The position numbers and the translations under genes are program-made. Below, piece by piece: positions 26,362 to 34,399 of a stretch of 38,204 nucleotides of DNA (position 1 is the stretch's first letter; every line of letters starts with the position of its first letter). Where the stretch lies: the NCBI GenBank assembly GCA_021784755.1, contig JAJYHM010000022.1, positions 1 through 38,204 on the forward strand, written 5' to 3'. Below the pieces are notes generated by a model. That model had not been told where the DNA came from. It saw nothing but the letters and a program-made list of their open reading frames with translations, and did no database searches. Source of the DNA: Pseudomonadota bacterium. GTDB lineage: Bacteria > Pseudomonadota > Gammaproteobacteria > Acidiferrobacterales > Acidiferrobacteraceae.

Positions 26362-27283
26362 AGCGCTTAAGGGGCTCGAAAAGATCAAGGTCCGGGTAGC
26401 ACAGGAGGCTTCGAAGTCCGCGCCCAAACCCGCCTGGTTACGCGTGCGCTCGCCGCTCTCGCCCGAGGTCGGGCGCCTGAAGGCCATCCTGCGGGACCAC
26501 GCCCTCCATAGCGTATGTGAGGAGGCGTCGTGCCCGAACATCGGCGAATGCTTTGGACATGGAACCGCGACATTCATGATCATGGGGCGGCTCTGTACCC
26601 GTCGCTGCCCGTTTTGCGACGTGGCCCACGGCCGTCCAGACCCCCTGGATCCCGACGAGCCCCGACACCTGGCGCAGGCCATAGCGGCCATGAATCTTCG
26701 CTTCGTGGTCGTCACCTCGGTCGATCGCGATGATCTGCGCGACGGCGGAGGGGCGCACTTCGCCTCCTGCGTCGGCGCGATACGCGCGGCCGCGCCCACC
26801 GTCCGCATAGAGACCCTGGTACCGGATTTTCGGGGTCGCGTGGGGGTGGCCCTGGAGGCGCTCGCCGCAGCACCCCCGGATATCTTCAATCACAACATGG
26901 AGACCGTGCCGCGCCTCTATAAGGCGGTGCGACCCGGCGCCGACTACCAGGGGTCGCTCGCGCTTCTGAAGGCCTTCAAGGACCGCTATCCAAACATCCC
27001 CACGAAATCCGGCCTCATGGTGGGCCTAGGCGAGAGCCGCATGGAGATCGAGCAAACGCTTGCCGATCTGCGCGCGCACGGCTGCGAGTGGCTCACGATC
27101 GGACAATATCTGCGGCCGAGCCTGGCGCACCTGCCCGTGGACCGTTATGTGAGCCCGGATGAGTTCGCCGAGATCGGGGACTGGGCGCGCGGGCTTGGTT
27201 TCACCAATGTCGCGAGCGGCCCGCTCGTGCGCTCTTCCTATCATGCCGATCGCCAAGCCGCTGGGGAGTCGGTGGGGACGTGA
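26324..27283 (+). CDS. lipA: Lipoyl synthase LipA (radical SAM)
   Basis: 319 residues. Auxiliary-cluster cysteines C65, C70, C76 ([12 protein letters not shown]) and the radical-SAM triad C91-x3-C95-x2-C98 (CTRRCPFC). The last conserved serine (VRSSYHA) ligates the auxiliary cluster. It inserts two sulfurs into octanoyl groups. The N-terminus lies inside the end of lipB, which suggests coupled translation. It overlaps ydcF by four bases. Confidence 0.97.
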   Translation: MPQTPDPRPTSPRALKGLEKIKVRVAQEASKSAPKPAWLRVRSPLSPEVGRLKAILRDHALHSVCEEASCPNIGECFGHGTATFMIMGRLCTRRCPFCDVAHGRPDPLDPDEPRHLAQAIAAMNLRFVVVTSVDRDDLRDGGGAHFASCVGAIRAAAPTVRIETLVPDFRGRVGVALEALAAAPPDIFNHNMETVPRLYKAVRPGADYQGSLALLKAFKDRYPNIPTKSGLMVGLGESRMEIEQTLADLRAHGCEWLTIGQYLRPSLAHLPVDRYVSPDEFAEIGDWARGLGFTNVASGPLVRSSYHADRQAAGESVGT

Positions 27284-28074
27284 TCGTCTGGCACGGGCTC
27301 GTGAACGCCTTCGTGACGCCGCCCGGGCTCTTTCTGCTGCCGATGGCCGCAGGTCTCGTATTGATCGTCGCACGCAAGCACAAGGTGGGTACGGCGATTA
27401 CCACGTTGTCTTGGGCGGGGCTGGTCGTTATGAGCCTGCCGGCTGTGAGCTCGGCGCTTGCGCGAAGCTGGGAGAGCGATCCCGCCCTGCATCGCCCGCT
27501 CCCGATAGGCCCCCGCGCCATCGTGGTTTTGGCCGCCGGACGCTACCACGACGCCCCGGAGTACGGCGGGCGCACCACAGTCGGCATCGACACGCTCGCA
27601 CGGCTCGCCTATGCCGCCCGCCTGTTTCGCGAAACCCGGCTGCCCATCCTGGCGTCGGGCGGGGCCCCGCTCAAAGGAACCCCCGCGGCACTGCTCATGC
27701 GGCGCGTCTTGAAGCACGATTTTGCAACCCCGGTGGAATGGGTAGAGGCGAGCTCCAAGACGACCGCGCAAAACGCGGAGTATTCCTGGGCGATCCTGCA
27801 CTCCCAGAAGATCCACACCATCTTCCTCGTGACACAGGCCTGGCACATGCCGCGCGCCGTGGCGCTCTTCCGCCGCGCGGGCTTCAAGGTCGTACCCGCC
27901 CCGACCGACTTCGTGACGCGTTCACGGCGCGATGCGACCATCCTGGCCTATCTCCCAAACGCCCACGCCCTCGCCCTGACCGCCGTAATCTTCCACGAAA
28001 TGATCGGGCTCGCCTGGGTACGGGCGACCACCTCGCTCCCCGCGCCGTTGGCCCACCTCATAAGTCATGGCTGA
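27280..28074 (+). CDS. YdcF/ElyC family (DUF218) membrane protein
   Basis: 264 residues from GTG 27280, overlapping lipA. Two N-terminal membrane segments (about residues 14-30 and 41-58) precede a DUF218 domain: [46 protein letters not shown] and [19 protein letters not shown]. ElyC in E. coli acts in envelope and peptidoglycan or undecaprenol metabolism, and YdcF relatives bind SAM; the chemistry of this member is unknown. The gene order after lipA suggests a transcription unit, not a shared pathway. Confidence 0.88.
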   Translation: MIVWHGLVNAFVTPPGLFLLPMAAGLVLIVARKHKVGTAITTLSWAGLVVMSLPAVSSALARSWESDPALHRPLPIGPRAIVVLAAGRYHDAPEYGGRTTVGIDTLARLAYAARLFRETRLPILASGGAPLKGTPAALLMRRVLKHDFATPVEWVEASSKTTAQNAEYSWAILHSQKIHTIFLVTQAWHMPRAVALFRRAGFKVVPAPTDFVTRSRRDATILAYLPNAHALALTAVIFHEMIGLAWVRATTSLPAPLAHLISHG

Positions 28075-28455
28075 GCCGGTGCGCGACAAGCCGCGCCGTA
28101 GGGGCCGATAGCTTCTCAGGCCGGGGACGGGTCCCGCAGGGATTGCCGTCGGTCGTGGCGTGGCGACGGCGACCCCGTCCGGGCCCCATCCGCGCCTTGG
28201 GCTTGGGGGCGGTAACACAAATCAGCGATTCACCGAACTACCACTGGATCGGCGGAAAATCACGCTTGCGGAGATCTGAGCCGCACGGTCACGCGTTCCG
28301 GCCAAGATCCATCGAAGCGACTAGAGGCGCTTGGGCGTGAGCGCCCCAGGGATCTCCCTCCCTTGAAAAGCGAGAATGGCAACCGATCTGAAGGTCCGAT
28401 TTTCCTGAGCCCCCTTGGTGATTTACCCTTGCGAAAACCGCAAGCGGAGGCCGCC
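28075..28455. promoter_or_regulatory. Intergenic leader with inverted repeats before the YqjD-like operon
   Basis: 381 bp without a convincing gene. A perfect 6-bp inverted repeat CTTGCG-AAAAC-CGCAAG (28428-28444) sits one base before the GGAGG ribosome site (28446-28450). Another, GGCGCT (28326-28331) / AGCGCC (28340-28345), lies further up and has no T-run. The first may control translation of the next gene. Confidence 0.4.
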
Positions 28456-28692
28456 ATGGGTGACGCCGAACAAGTTTCCCCCGAAGACAATGCCGAGTTC
28501 GCTGCGGCCCACGCCAACCCTTATGTCGAGGAGGCGTTGAGTTTGATTCGAAAGGTGAGCGCGTATGTCTCCGAGCACGACGCCGAGGCGATGCGCCGTG
28601 ACCTCGAACAGCGCATACGGGACCATCCAGGCGCAAGCATCGCCATAGGGTTCGCCGTGGGCGTCCTTCTTGGCAAGTTGATCCAACGGTAG
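28456..28692 (+). CDS. Small YqjD/ElaB-like (DUF883) membrane-anchored protein
   Basis: 78 residues from ATG 28456, five bases after GGAGG. An acidic/helical amphipathic N-terminal half (VEEALSLIRKVSAYVSEHDAE) leads to a glycine-rich C-terminal membrane anchor, HPGASIAIGFAVGVLLGKLIQ. This is the build of ElaB/YqjD, which are stress-induced and bind ribosomes to the inner membrane in E. coli. The similarity is structural; the function here is inferred. It is first of three small membrane-linked genes. Confidence 0.75.
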   Translation: MGDAEQVSPEDNAEFAAAHANPYVEEALSLIRKVSAYVSEHDAEAMRRDLEQRIRDHPGASIAIGFAVGVLLGKLIQR

Positions 28693-28699
28693 GCAGGCG

Positions 28700-29152
28700 A
28701 TGGCCACCCAATGGAATCCCGAGACCACGCGACCGGAGCCGACGGCGGACGGCCTGTCGCTGAAGAGCCTGCTTCGCCATGCTGCCGACGAGGCCTTCGC
28801 CATCATCCGCAGTGAAGCCAACGTCATCAAACTCGAGATAGAGGAGAGCACCCGCGCCATCATAGCTGACGCCATGAAAGCCGCCGCCTATAGCGCCATA
28901 GCCTTACTCGGCCTCTTCAGTCTGCTTGCCTTTCTTATCATAGGGCTTGCGGATCTGTTGGCCGGAGCCGTCTCCTCCATGGCGAGCTTCTGGGCGAGCG
29001 CCCTTATCATAGGCGTGCTTTTCACGGGCATCGGCGGGGGCATGGCGATGCGGCACGCCAAGCGCATCGGGCAAGACGCACGCCTGAAGAATACGCGGTC
29101 TGAGATCCAAGCTGACAAAACATTCCTCAAGGATGAGTGGAAGAAACTTTGA
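28700..29152 (+). CDS. YqjE-like (phage holin superfamily III) membrane protein
   Basis: 150 residues. Two adjoining membrane helices (about residues 55-80, AYSAIALLGLFSLLAFLIIGL, and 87-112, SFWASALIIGVLFTGIGGGMAM) sit between an acidic amphipathic N-terminal helix and a charged tail (QADKTFLKDEWKKL). This fits the YqjE/DUF1469 family, named after phage holins but generally cellular. It follows the YqjD-like gene by 7 bp and precedes the next by 15 bp, so the three form one operon. Confidence 0.82.
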   Translation: MATQWNPETTRPEPTADGLSLKSLLRHAADEAFAIIRSEANVIKLEIEESTRAIIADAMKAAAYSAIALLGLFSLLAFLIIGLADLLAGAVSSMASFWASALIIGVLFTGIGGGMAMRHAKRIGQDARLKNTRSEIQADKTFLKDEWKKL

Positions 29153-29167
29153 GACAAAGGGGCCCGC

Positions 29168-29638
29168 ATGAGCGACGAGGTAGTCGAGGTATATTCCTCA
29201 GAAAAGGCTCGGCAGGAGGCCGAGCGACACCGGCGCGATCTTGCCGACACGCTTGACGCTTTGGGCGCACGGGTCGGAGGAGTGATGGAGCAATTCGAGC
29301 GCCAAATCACGTTCCCAATGCGGTGGGCCCTCGAACACCCCCTTGCGACCGTCGGTCTGAGCGTAGGGGTAGGCCTATTGCTTGGCCACCGCCTACACGG
29401 TCCCCGGACCCACCGCACGAGCGCCTTGGCCCGGGAGCTCGAGAGTGCCTACCTCCAAGGGCGGCGCGACGAAACAGAGCAGCGGCCGCCGCGCGACCCC
29501 GAATACTGGGCCGGCGTGAAGCTCGCCGACGGACCGGAATTCAGCACTTTGCTCATCGAGGCTGCCAAACCGCTCCTAAGTCGCCTCACCCAATCCGTCG
29601 CCGAAAGCTTCAGAAACGGGGGGTCCCGGCACTCGTAA
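29168..29638 (+). CDS. DUF3618-like protein with one membrane segment
   Basis: 156 residues. The N-terminal part, ARQEAERHRRDLADTLDALG, recalls DUF3618 (helical, charged). A single hydrophobic stretch (HPLATVGLSVGVGLLLGH, about residues 56-74) is the likely anchor, and its Gly-zipper resembles that of the first gene of the operon. The C-terminal 70 residues are charged and unassigned. A YqjK-like role in a membrane-associated set is plausible, but the family call is uncertain. Confidence 0.6.
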   Translation: MSDEVVEVYSSEKARQEAERHRRDLADTLDALGARVGGVMEQFERQITFPMRWALEHPLATVGLSVGVGLLLGHRLHGPRTHRTSALARELESAYLQGRRDETEQRPPRDPEYWAGVKLADGPEFSTLLIEAAKPLLSRLTQSVAESFRNGGSRHS

Positions 29639-29984
29639 CGAAGCAAGAGCCTTCCGGGCCCAGGCCCCCACCGAGCGCGCCGCCGTGCGACGAGAGACAT
29701 CGGCCTCGCGCCGCGTCAGGACCCACTCACCCCACAGGCGTACCGAAAACCTAGACAAGAAAGGCAGGCAGCCGCGCAGCTCTCGTCGGACGTTGCGCGC
29801 GGCGATTAAATGCCGGCCTACCCCGCATAGTGGCCGACAAGAATGGGGCGGATGACGCGCGCCTCCGAACCCGCTTGTCCCCAAGGAAGCGCCTGCCTAA
29901 ACTGGACGACAGTGCCCGCCATGACGACAAGACACCGATGGCAAGGGTCGCGTTCGGGGGGGCCGCCCTCACAAGGGATCGCCC
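29639..29984. other. Gene-free stretch before the hemolysin III gene
   Basis: 346 bp. I see no convincing gene, RNA or repeat. Open frames here are short and lack protein-like composition or ribosome sites. Confidence 0.4.
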
Positions 29985-30620
29985 ATGCGTCGCGAGGAAT
30001 TGTTCAACAGCATAAGCCACATCGTAGGCGGAGCGCTCGCACTCGTGGGGACGGTCGTTTTGATCGTGTTCGCGGCGCTACGGGCGGACCCGTGGCGGAT
30101 CGTAAGCTTCAGCATCTACGGGCTCACACTCATATTCCTGTATGCAATGTCTGGCCTCTACCATGGGCTCGGCGGGCGGGCGCGGGCCATCTTCCAGCGG
30201 CTAGACCACGTCGCCATCTACCTCCTGATCGCCGGCACGTACACGCCCTTCGTGCTGGGGCCTTTGAGAGGTCCATGGGGTTGGTCGCTGTTCGGCATCC
30301 TCTGGGGTCTCGCGATCACCGGCATCGTCCAGGAGTTCATTCCCCAAAAATCGCGGCGACTGTCGGTGATCCTGTATGTCGTCATGGGCTGGCTCATCGT
30401 CATCGCCCTGCAACCGCTCATGCGCCACTTGGCGCCCGGCGGATTCTGGTGGCTTGCCGCCGGCGGGGTGTTCTATACCGTGGGTATCATCTTCTTCATC
30501 TTCGACGAACGATGGCGCTTCGGCCACGAGATCTGGCATCTATTCGTGCTGGCGGGGAGCATTGCCCAATACTGCGCCGTACTGTTTTATATCGGGCTTG
30601 CCCCGGTGCGGGCGAGCTAG
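29985..30620 (+). CDS. Hemolysin III / PAQR-family membrane protein
   Basis: 211 residues with seven membrane helices. The PAQR metal-site pattern is present: Ser-x3-His in helix 2 (MSGLYHG), Asp in RLDHVAIYLL, and two His in the last loop (HEIWHLFVL). This is the YqfA/HlyIII group, related to ceramidase/adiponectin receptors; most bacterial members have no proven haemolytic activity. It ends 50 bp before the convergent hemerythrin gene. Confidence 0.9.
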   Translation: MRREELFNSISHIVGGALALVGTVVLIVFAALRADPWRIVSFSIYGLTLIFLYAMSGLYHGLGGRARAIFQRLDHVAIYLLIAGTYTPFVLGPLRGPWGWSLFGILWGLAITGIVQEFIPQKSRRLSVILYVVMGWLIVIALQPLMRHLAPGGFWWLAAGGVFYTVGIIFFIFDERWRFGHEIWHLFVLAGSIAQYCAVLFYIGLAPVRAS

Positions 30621-30670
30621 GGAAGGTAAGCCTATTGCGACTGCCGTCTCGGGCGGTGCCAGGGGGTGAC

Positions 30671-31360
30671 TCAGGAGACTGCGGGGGACAACCTTCGACG
30701 GACCTCATCGAGGAAGTGGGCCCCTGCGACCGCAGACGCCCGTTCCCAGAGCCCAAACAGCAAGGACTCCTCGCGATACTCGTGCTTGTTGAGGGTCGCG
30801 GCCAACAGACCGAGCCATGTGTCCAGCTCGGTGCAGGATGGCTCGGGGGCCTGGCACACCTCCTGTAGCGCGTCCAACTGGATCAGGATGTCGTCGTGTT
30901 CCCGACGAATGAGCAAGGTCGACTCCGGCGCCTCACGCGCGGCGAGCGGCGCCAGAACTTCGTTTTCGAGGAGGATGTGGGCCCGCAAGGCGCGGTCGAG
31001 ACGTGCCACCTCGGCTGCGGCCTCGTTCCAGCGTCCGGCGCCGGTCCCGGCAAGCGCGCGCACAAGGCAGGCATCCATGTCGTCGTGGTCGCGCCGCAGC
31101 GTATCGGCGAGCGCGAGCGGCTCGTGCGGACCGCGGATGTGCAGCGTGATCAAATAGCCCTGGCCGTCGGTCGTGATCTCACAGACGAGCGTGTGACGCA
31201 TGTGGTTTTGCAGTTGCGCCATGAAGAGCATCGGCTCGTCCGGGCTCCAGATCCGCATCGTCTCGCCAGGCCCCATCTCGCGCAGAATGGAATAGGCGTA
31301 GGTGGCGGCCGGCACGCCTTGAGGCGCGAGACGCAGATCGAGGACATAACAACATGACAT
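30671..31360 (-). CDS. DUF2249-like domain fused to a hemerythrin (HHE) domain
   Basis: 229 residues. Residues about 1-78 form a DUF2249/TusA-like fold (YVLDLRLAP...ILREMGPGETMRIWSPDEP). Residues about 85-229 have the hemerythrin metal pattern: HDDMD, HILLENEVLAPL, REHDDIL and KHEYREESLLF, the His/Glu/Asp ligands of a diiron site that binds O2 or NO. Such fusions occur near denitrification or nitrosative-stress genes in other bacteria. It is the last gene of the hemN operon, 10 bp after the NMO gene. Diiron repair (YtfE-like) is another possible role. Confidence 0.85.
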   Translation of the reverse strand: MSCCYVLDLRLAPQGVPAATYAYSILREMGPGETMRIWSPDEPMLFMAQLQNHMRHTLVCEITTDGQGYLITLHIRGPHEPLALADTLRRDHDDMDACLVRALAGTGAGRWNEAAAEVARLDRALRAHILLENEVLAPLAAREAPESTLLIRREHDDILIQLDALQEVCQAPEPSCTELDTWLGLLAATLNKHEYREESLLFGLWERASAVAGAHFLDEVRRRLSPAVS

Positions 31361-31370
31361 AAAGGGCCTC

Positions 31371-32567
31371 TCAGGCGGTCATGGAGACGGCCGGGGCCTG
31401 CGCAAGCGTAGGACGCACGCCCGTCAAAAGGTACTCGAGGAGGTCGCGGACCGGCCGGATCTCCTGACCGAAGGGCAGGCTGGAGCCGCCGCGAAAGAAC
31501 AGTCCGTGCTCGACATTGCCCTTGGCCGCGGCCGCCAACTGAGTCTCGATACAAAACTGTCCGGCATCGGGATTGCCATCCTTGAACCCGCAGTGACTCA
31601 GGCACTCGAGACGGCTTGCGCAACCGCCGCAGCGGCTGGTGGCACGGGACTTCAGCACACTCTCGCGCGCGAGGTACCGTTTGAGCCACGGCGTCAGAAC
31701 TGCGCGTGCGGGCAGACCGGCGGCGCTCATGAACGTAACGATGTCCTCGCGACGCGCCTCCGCCAACACCTTCTTGAAGTTTGGGTGGGCGTCACATTCC
31801 TCCGTCACCGCGAATGCGGTTCCAAGTTGCACCCCTGAGGCCCCGCGATCGAGTAGTTCGCGGATCGCCCGAAACGATCCGATACCACCCGCCGGAATGA
31901 GGGGTATGCGCTCGGCAGCGAGACCCAGCTTCTTGAAGAGCGCCAAGGCCTCCTGAAGCACATGACGAAAATCGAAGCGCGAGGAATCGACGTCCGCCAG
32001 CCGTGGGGCGCCCAGATGCCCGCCAGCGTGCGCAGGGTGCTCGATCACAATGGCGTCGGGGAGCCGACCCTTACGCATCCACTTGCGCAGGAGGACGTCG
32101 ATCCCGCGCTCCTCGGAGAGGATGGGGATCAACGCCACGTCGTGGCCTTCCGTGAGCTCCGGAAGGTCGAGGGGCAAGCCGGCCCCCATGACGATGGCGT
32201 TCGCCCCGCTCTGGCAGGCCTGGCGCACGAAGTCAGCGTAATGACTGATGGCGCGCATGACGTTGACGGCGATAAACGCCGCGGGTCCCGCGGCGGCGCG
32301 GGCCGCCTTCACCTCGCGATCCAAGGCCTCGAGGTTCCCATCGAGCATCTTCTTGGTATCCCGGCAACGCCGCAGACGCGTCATGATATCCGGATGAAGG
32401 TGACGCAGATCGACGCTCGCGATCGTGCCGACCGCACCCTCGCGGGCCACGGCCGAGGCGAGCTTATGGGCGGAGATCGCCACACCCATCCCCCCCTGGA
32501 ATATGGGCAACAACTGACGGCCCCTGAGGTTCAGCTTCGGTAGATGCGACGCGATAATGGATGTCAT
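31371..32567 (-). CDS. Nitronate monooxygenase (NMO)-family flavoprotein with Cys-rich C-terminus
   Basis: 398 residues from ATG 32565-32567; the frame is open further up to a TTG, but that part overlaps nothing homologous. TIM-barrel FMN protein: PIFQGGMGVAIS near the start, HPAHAGGHLGAP, PLIPAGGIGSFRAI and GVQLGTAFAVTEEC. The C-terminal 70 residues hold a cysteine cluster (CGGCASRLECLSHC ... QFC). This is a known NMO subgroup whose cysteines may bind a metal or cluster, but I cannot say which. Substrate (nitronate, or enoyl-type) is unknown. It stands between cytochrome c and hemerythrin in the hemN operon. Confidence 0.85.
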   Translation of the reverse strand: MTSIIASHLPKLNLRGRQLLPIFQGGMGVAISAHKLASAVAREGAVGTIASVDLRHLHPDIMTRLRRCRDTKKMLDGNLEALDREVKAARAAAGPAAFIAVNVMRAISHYADFVRQACQSGANAIVMGAGLPLDLPELTEGHDVALIPILSEERGIDVLLRKWMRKGRLPDAIVIEHPAHAGGHLGAPRLADVDSSRFDFRHVLQEALALFKKLGLAAERIPLIPAGGIGSFRAIRELLDRGASGVQLGTAFAVTEECDAHPNFKKVLAEARREDIVTFMSAAGLPARAVLTPWLKRYLARESVLKSRATSRCGGCASRLECLSHCGFKDGNPDAGQFCIETQLAAAAKGNVEHGLFFRGGSSLPFGQEIRPVRDLLEYLLTGVRPTLAQAPAVSMTA

Positions 32568-32598
32568 GAGCCCGAGCTTAGGCCGACGGCCTGGTGGT

Positions 32599-32949
32599 TC
32601 ATTGACGCGGATCAAGGGCCCGCGGCGCTTTCGTGCTCACCGTGGCCACCATGTAACGGACGGCGGCGCGTACCTCGCTATCCGTCAAAGACTCATTACC
32701 ACCCTTGGGTGGCATAAAGCTATAGCCGTAATAGCCCCGAATCGCATGAGCGTAGAGAACCTTGAGCCCCTTATCGAGGTGCTTGCGCCATGCCGAGCGG
32801 TCACCGACCCGGGGCGCGCCCGCCACGCCGCGGGCGTGGCAGACGTGACAGGTCTGCTCGAAGACCTGGCGCCCGGTCAGCATTTTGGCGGAGGCAACAG
32901 CAGGCAATAGGGCCAGGAACAAGGCCAGGGGGCGCAGCGGGCACGACAT
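32599..32949 (-). CDS. Small periplasmic cytochrome c (class I, c5-like)
   Basis: 116 residues. A signal peptide of about 20 residues (LALFLALLPAVASA) is followed by one heme site, CHVCH (residues 34-38), and a Met ligand in SFMPPKGGNESL, the cytochrome c5 signature. The heme is covalently bound in the periplasm. ATG 32947-32949 follows AGGAG. It lies 9 bp after hemN. Partner oxidase or donor is unknown. Confidence 0.92.
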   Translation of the reverse strand: MSCPLRPLALFLALLPAVASAKMLTGRQVFEQTCHVCHARGVAGAPRVGDRSAWRKHLDKGLKVLYAHAIRGYYGYSFMPPKGGNESLTDSEVRAAVRYMVATVSTKAPRALDPRQ

Positions 32950-32958
32950 GAGGCTCTC

Positions 32959-34332
32959 CTAGACAACGCGCGAAAAGAGACGACGATCGACGACCGGTAA
33001 ATAGCGATCGAACACCGCACAGATGGCGCGGACCAACATCTGGCCACGCGGGGTCACGACGATCTTTTGGTCATTCACCTCCACAAGCCCGTCTTGGACG
33101 AAGGACTCGAGGTGCGCCAATTCAGCAGAGAAATAGGTCGCGAACCGCAGGGCATGCCGGGCCTCGAGGGCCGCCACATCACACTCCATATGGCACAAGA
33201 GGTCGTTGATCACCTCGCGGCGCAAGGCGTCGTCGGCGCTCAACTCAAACCCGCGGCGCACTGGCAGCTTTCCTTGGTCCACGAGGTCCTCGTATTCCTT
33301 CAGGTCCCAGGCGTTTTGGCTGTAGACATCCCCTATGCGGCTGACCGCGGAGGCCCCCACACCCAGCACGTCGAGGTGTCCACGCGTCGAATATCCCTGG
33401 AAATTGCGCGCCAGTGTCCGCTCGCGCTGCGCGCGCGCAAGCTCGTCATCGGCCTTGGCGAAATGATCCAGACCAATGTAGACGTAGCCCGCGCACATCA
33501 GCGCCTCGACCGTCCCGCTTAAAATCGCCATTTTGGTCAAGCCGTCCGGGATCGCCGATGCGTCTATGCGCCGCTGGGGCTTGAAACGCTGCGGAAGATG
33601 CGCGTAATTGAACAAGGACACCCGATCCGGCGAGATCTCGAGCAGGCGCTCGAGGGTGCGGGCAAAGCTGTCGCGGGTCTGCCGCGGAAGGCCATAGATC
33701 AGGTCGACGCTCAAGGAACGGAACCCAAGCGAACGTGCGGTCTGCGCGACATGACGCACGAGCGCGAAGGACTGCTCGCGGTTGATGGCGCGCTGGACGG
33801 CGGGGTCAAAGTCCTGAACGCCCAGGCTCAGGCGATTGAAGCCGAGCGTCCTAAGGAGCGCCAAGGTCGCGTCCGGCGCGTGACGGGGGTCGATCTCAAT
33901 CGAATACTCGCCGGTGTCATCGGGGCGCAAAGCGAAGCGCTCGGCAATGGCGCACATGAGGACGCGCATTTCGTCGTGACTAAGAAAGGTCGGCGTGCCC
34001 CCGCCCCAATGGAGTTGATCCAAGGGGGGCCGCGCGCCGATCGCGGGCGACAGCAGCTGAAGTTCCCGGGCCACGCGCGTCACATAGGGCTCGGCGCGCT
34101 CATGGTGCTTGGTGATGGTCTTGTTGCAGGCGCAGTAATAACACACGGACTCGCAAAAGGGGACGTGGACGTAGAGCGACCAAGCCTGCCCAGCGGGCCG
34201 GCCCGTAAGCGCCCGGCTCAGGTCCTCGGCCCCGAACTGGCCATGGAATTGCGTGGCCGGGGGGTAAGACGTGTAGCGCGGCGCCGACTCACCATAACGG
34301 GCGATGAGGGATGCGTCAAAGTCGACATTCAT
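32959..34332 (-). CDS. hemN: Oxygen-independent coproporphyrinogen III oxidase
   Basis: 457 residues, full length. Radical-SAM cysteines C60-x3-C64-x2-C67 with the extra C69 (CESVCYYCAC), WGGGTPTFL for SAM, and ends typical of HemN, including AICAVFDRYL near the C-terminus. It converts coproporphyrinogen III to protoporphyrinogen IX without oxygen. The ATG (34330-34332) has AGGA upstream. A FNR/ANR-type box at 34381-34394 precedes it. It is first in a four-gene operon. Confidence 0.97.
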   Translation of the reverse strand: MNVDFDASLIARYGESAPRYTSYPPATQFHGQFGAEDLSRALTGRPAGQAWSLYVHVPFCESVCYYCACNKTITKHHERAEPYVTRVARELQLLSPAIGARPPLDQLHWGGGTPTFLSHDEMRVLMCAIAERFALRPDDTGEYSIEIDPRHAPDATLALLRTLGFNRLSLGVQDFDPAVQRAINREQSFALVRHVAQTARSLGFRSLSVDLIYGLPRQTRDSFARTLERLLEISPDRVSLFNYAHLPQRFKPQRRIDASAIPDGLTKMAILSGTVEALMCAGYVYIGLDHFAKADDELARAQRERTLARNFQGYSTRGHLDVLGVGASAVSRIGDVYSQNAWDLKEYEDLVDQGKLPVRRGFELSADDALRREVINDLLCHMECDVAALEARHALRFATYFSAELAHLESFVQDGLVEVNDQKIVVTPRGQMLVRAICAVFDRYLPVVDRRLFSRVV

Positions 34333-34353
34333 AAGATAATCCTAAAACACGAA

Positions 34354-34394
34354 AGTATCCCTTCCCTCCCCGGGCGCGCCTTGACATTCGTCAA
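34354..34394 (-). promoter_or_regulatory. FNR/ANR-type box and -10 element of the hemN operon
   Basis: TTGAC-ATTC-GTCAA (34381-34394) is a perfect palindrome; the FNR/ANR consensus is TTGAT-N4-ATCAA, so it differs by one base in each arm. On the minus strand the hexamer GATACT (34359-34354) lies where a -10 belongs if the box is centred at about -41.5 (predicted start near 34346), the class II activator position. Confidence 0.7.
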
Positions 34395-34399
34395 TGCGC

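Noticed and set aside
28326-28345. GGCGCT/AGCGCC hairpin as a terminator of ydcF.
   Set aside because: Only six pairs and no T-run, and 250 bp beyond the gene end; not supportable as an intrinsic terminator.
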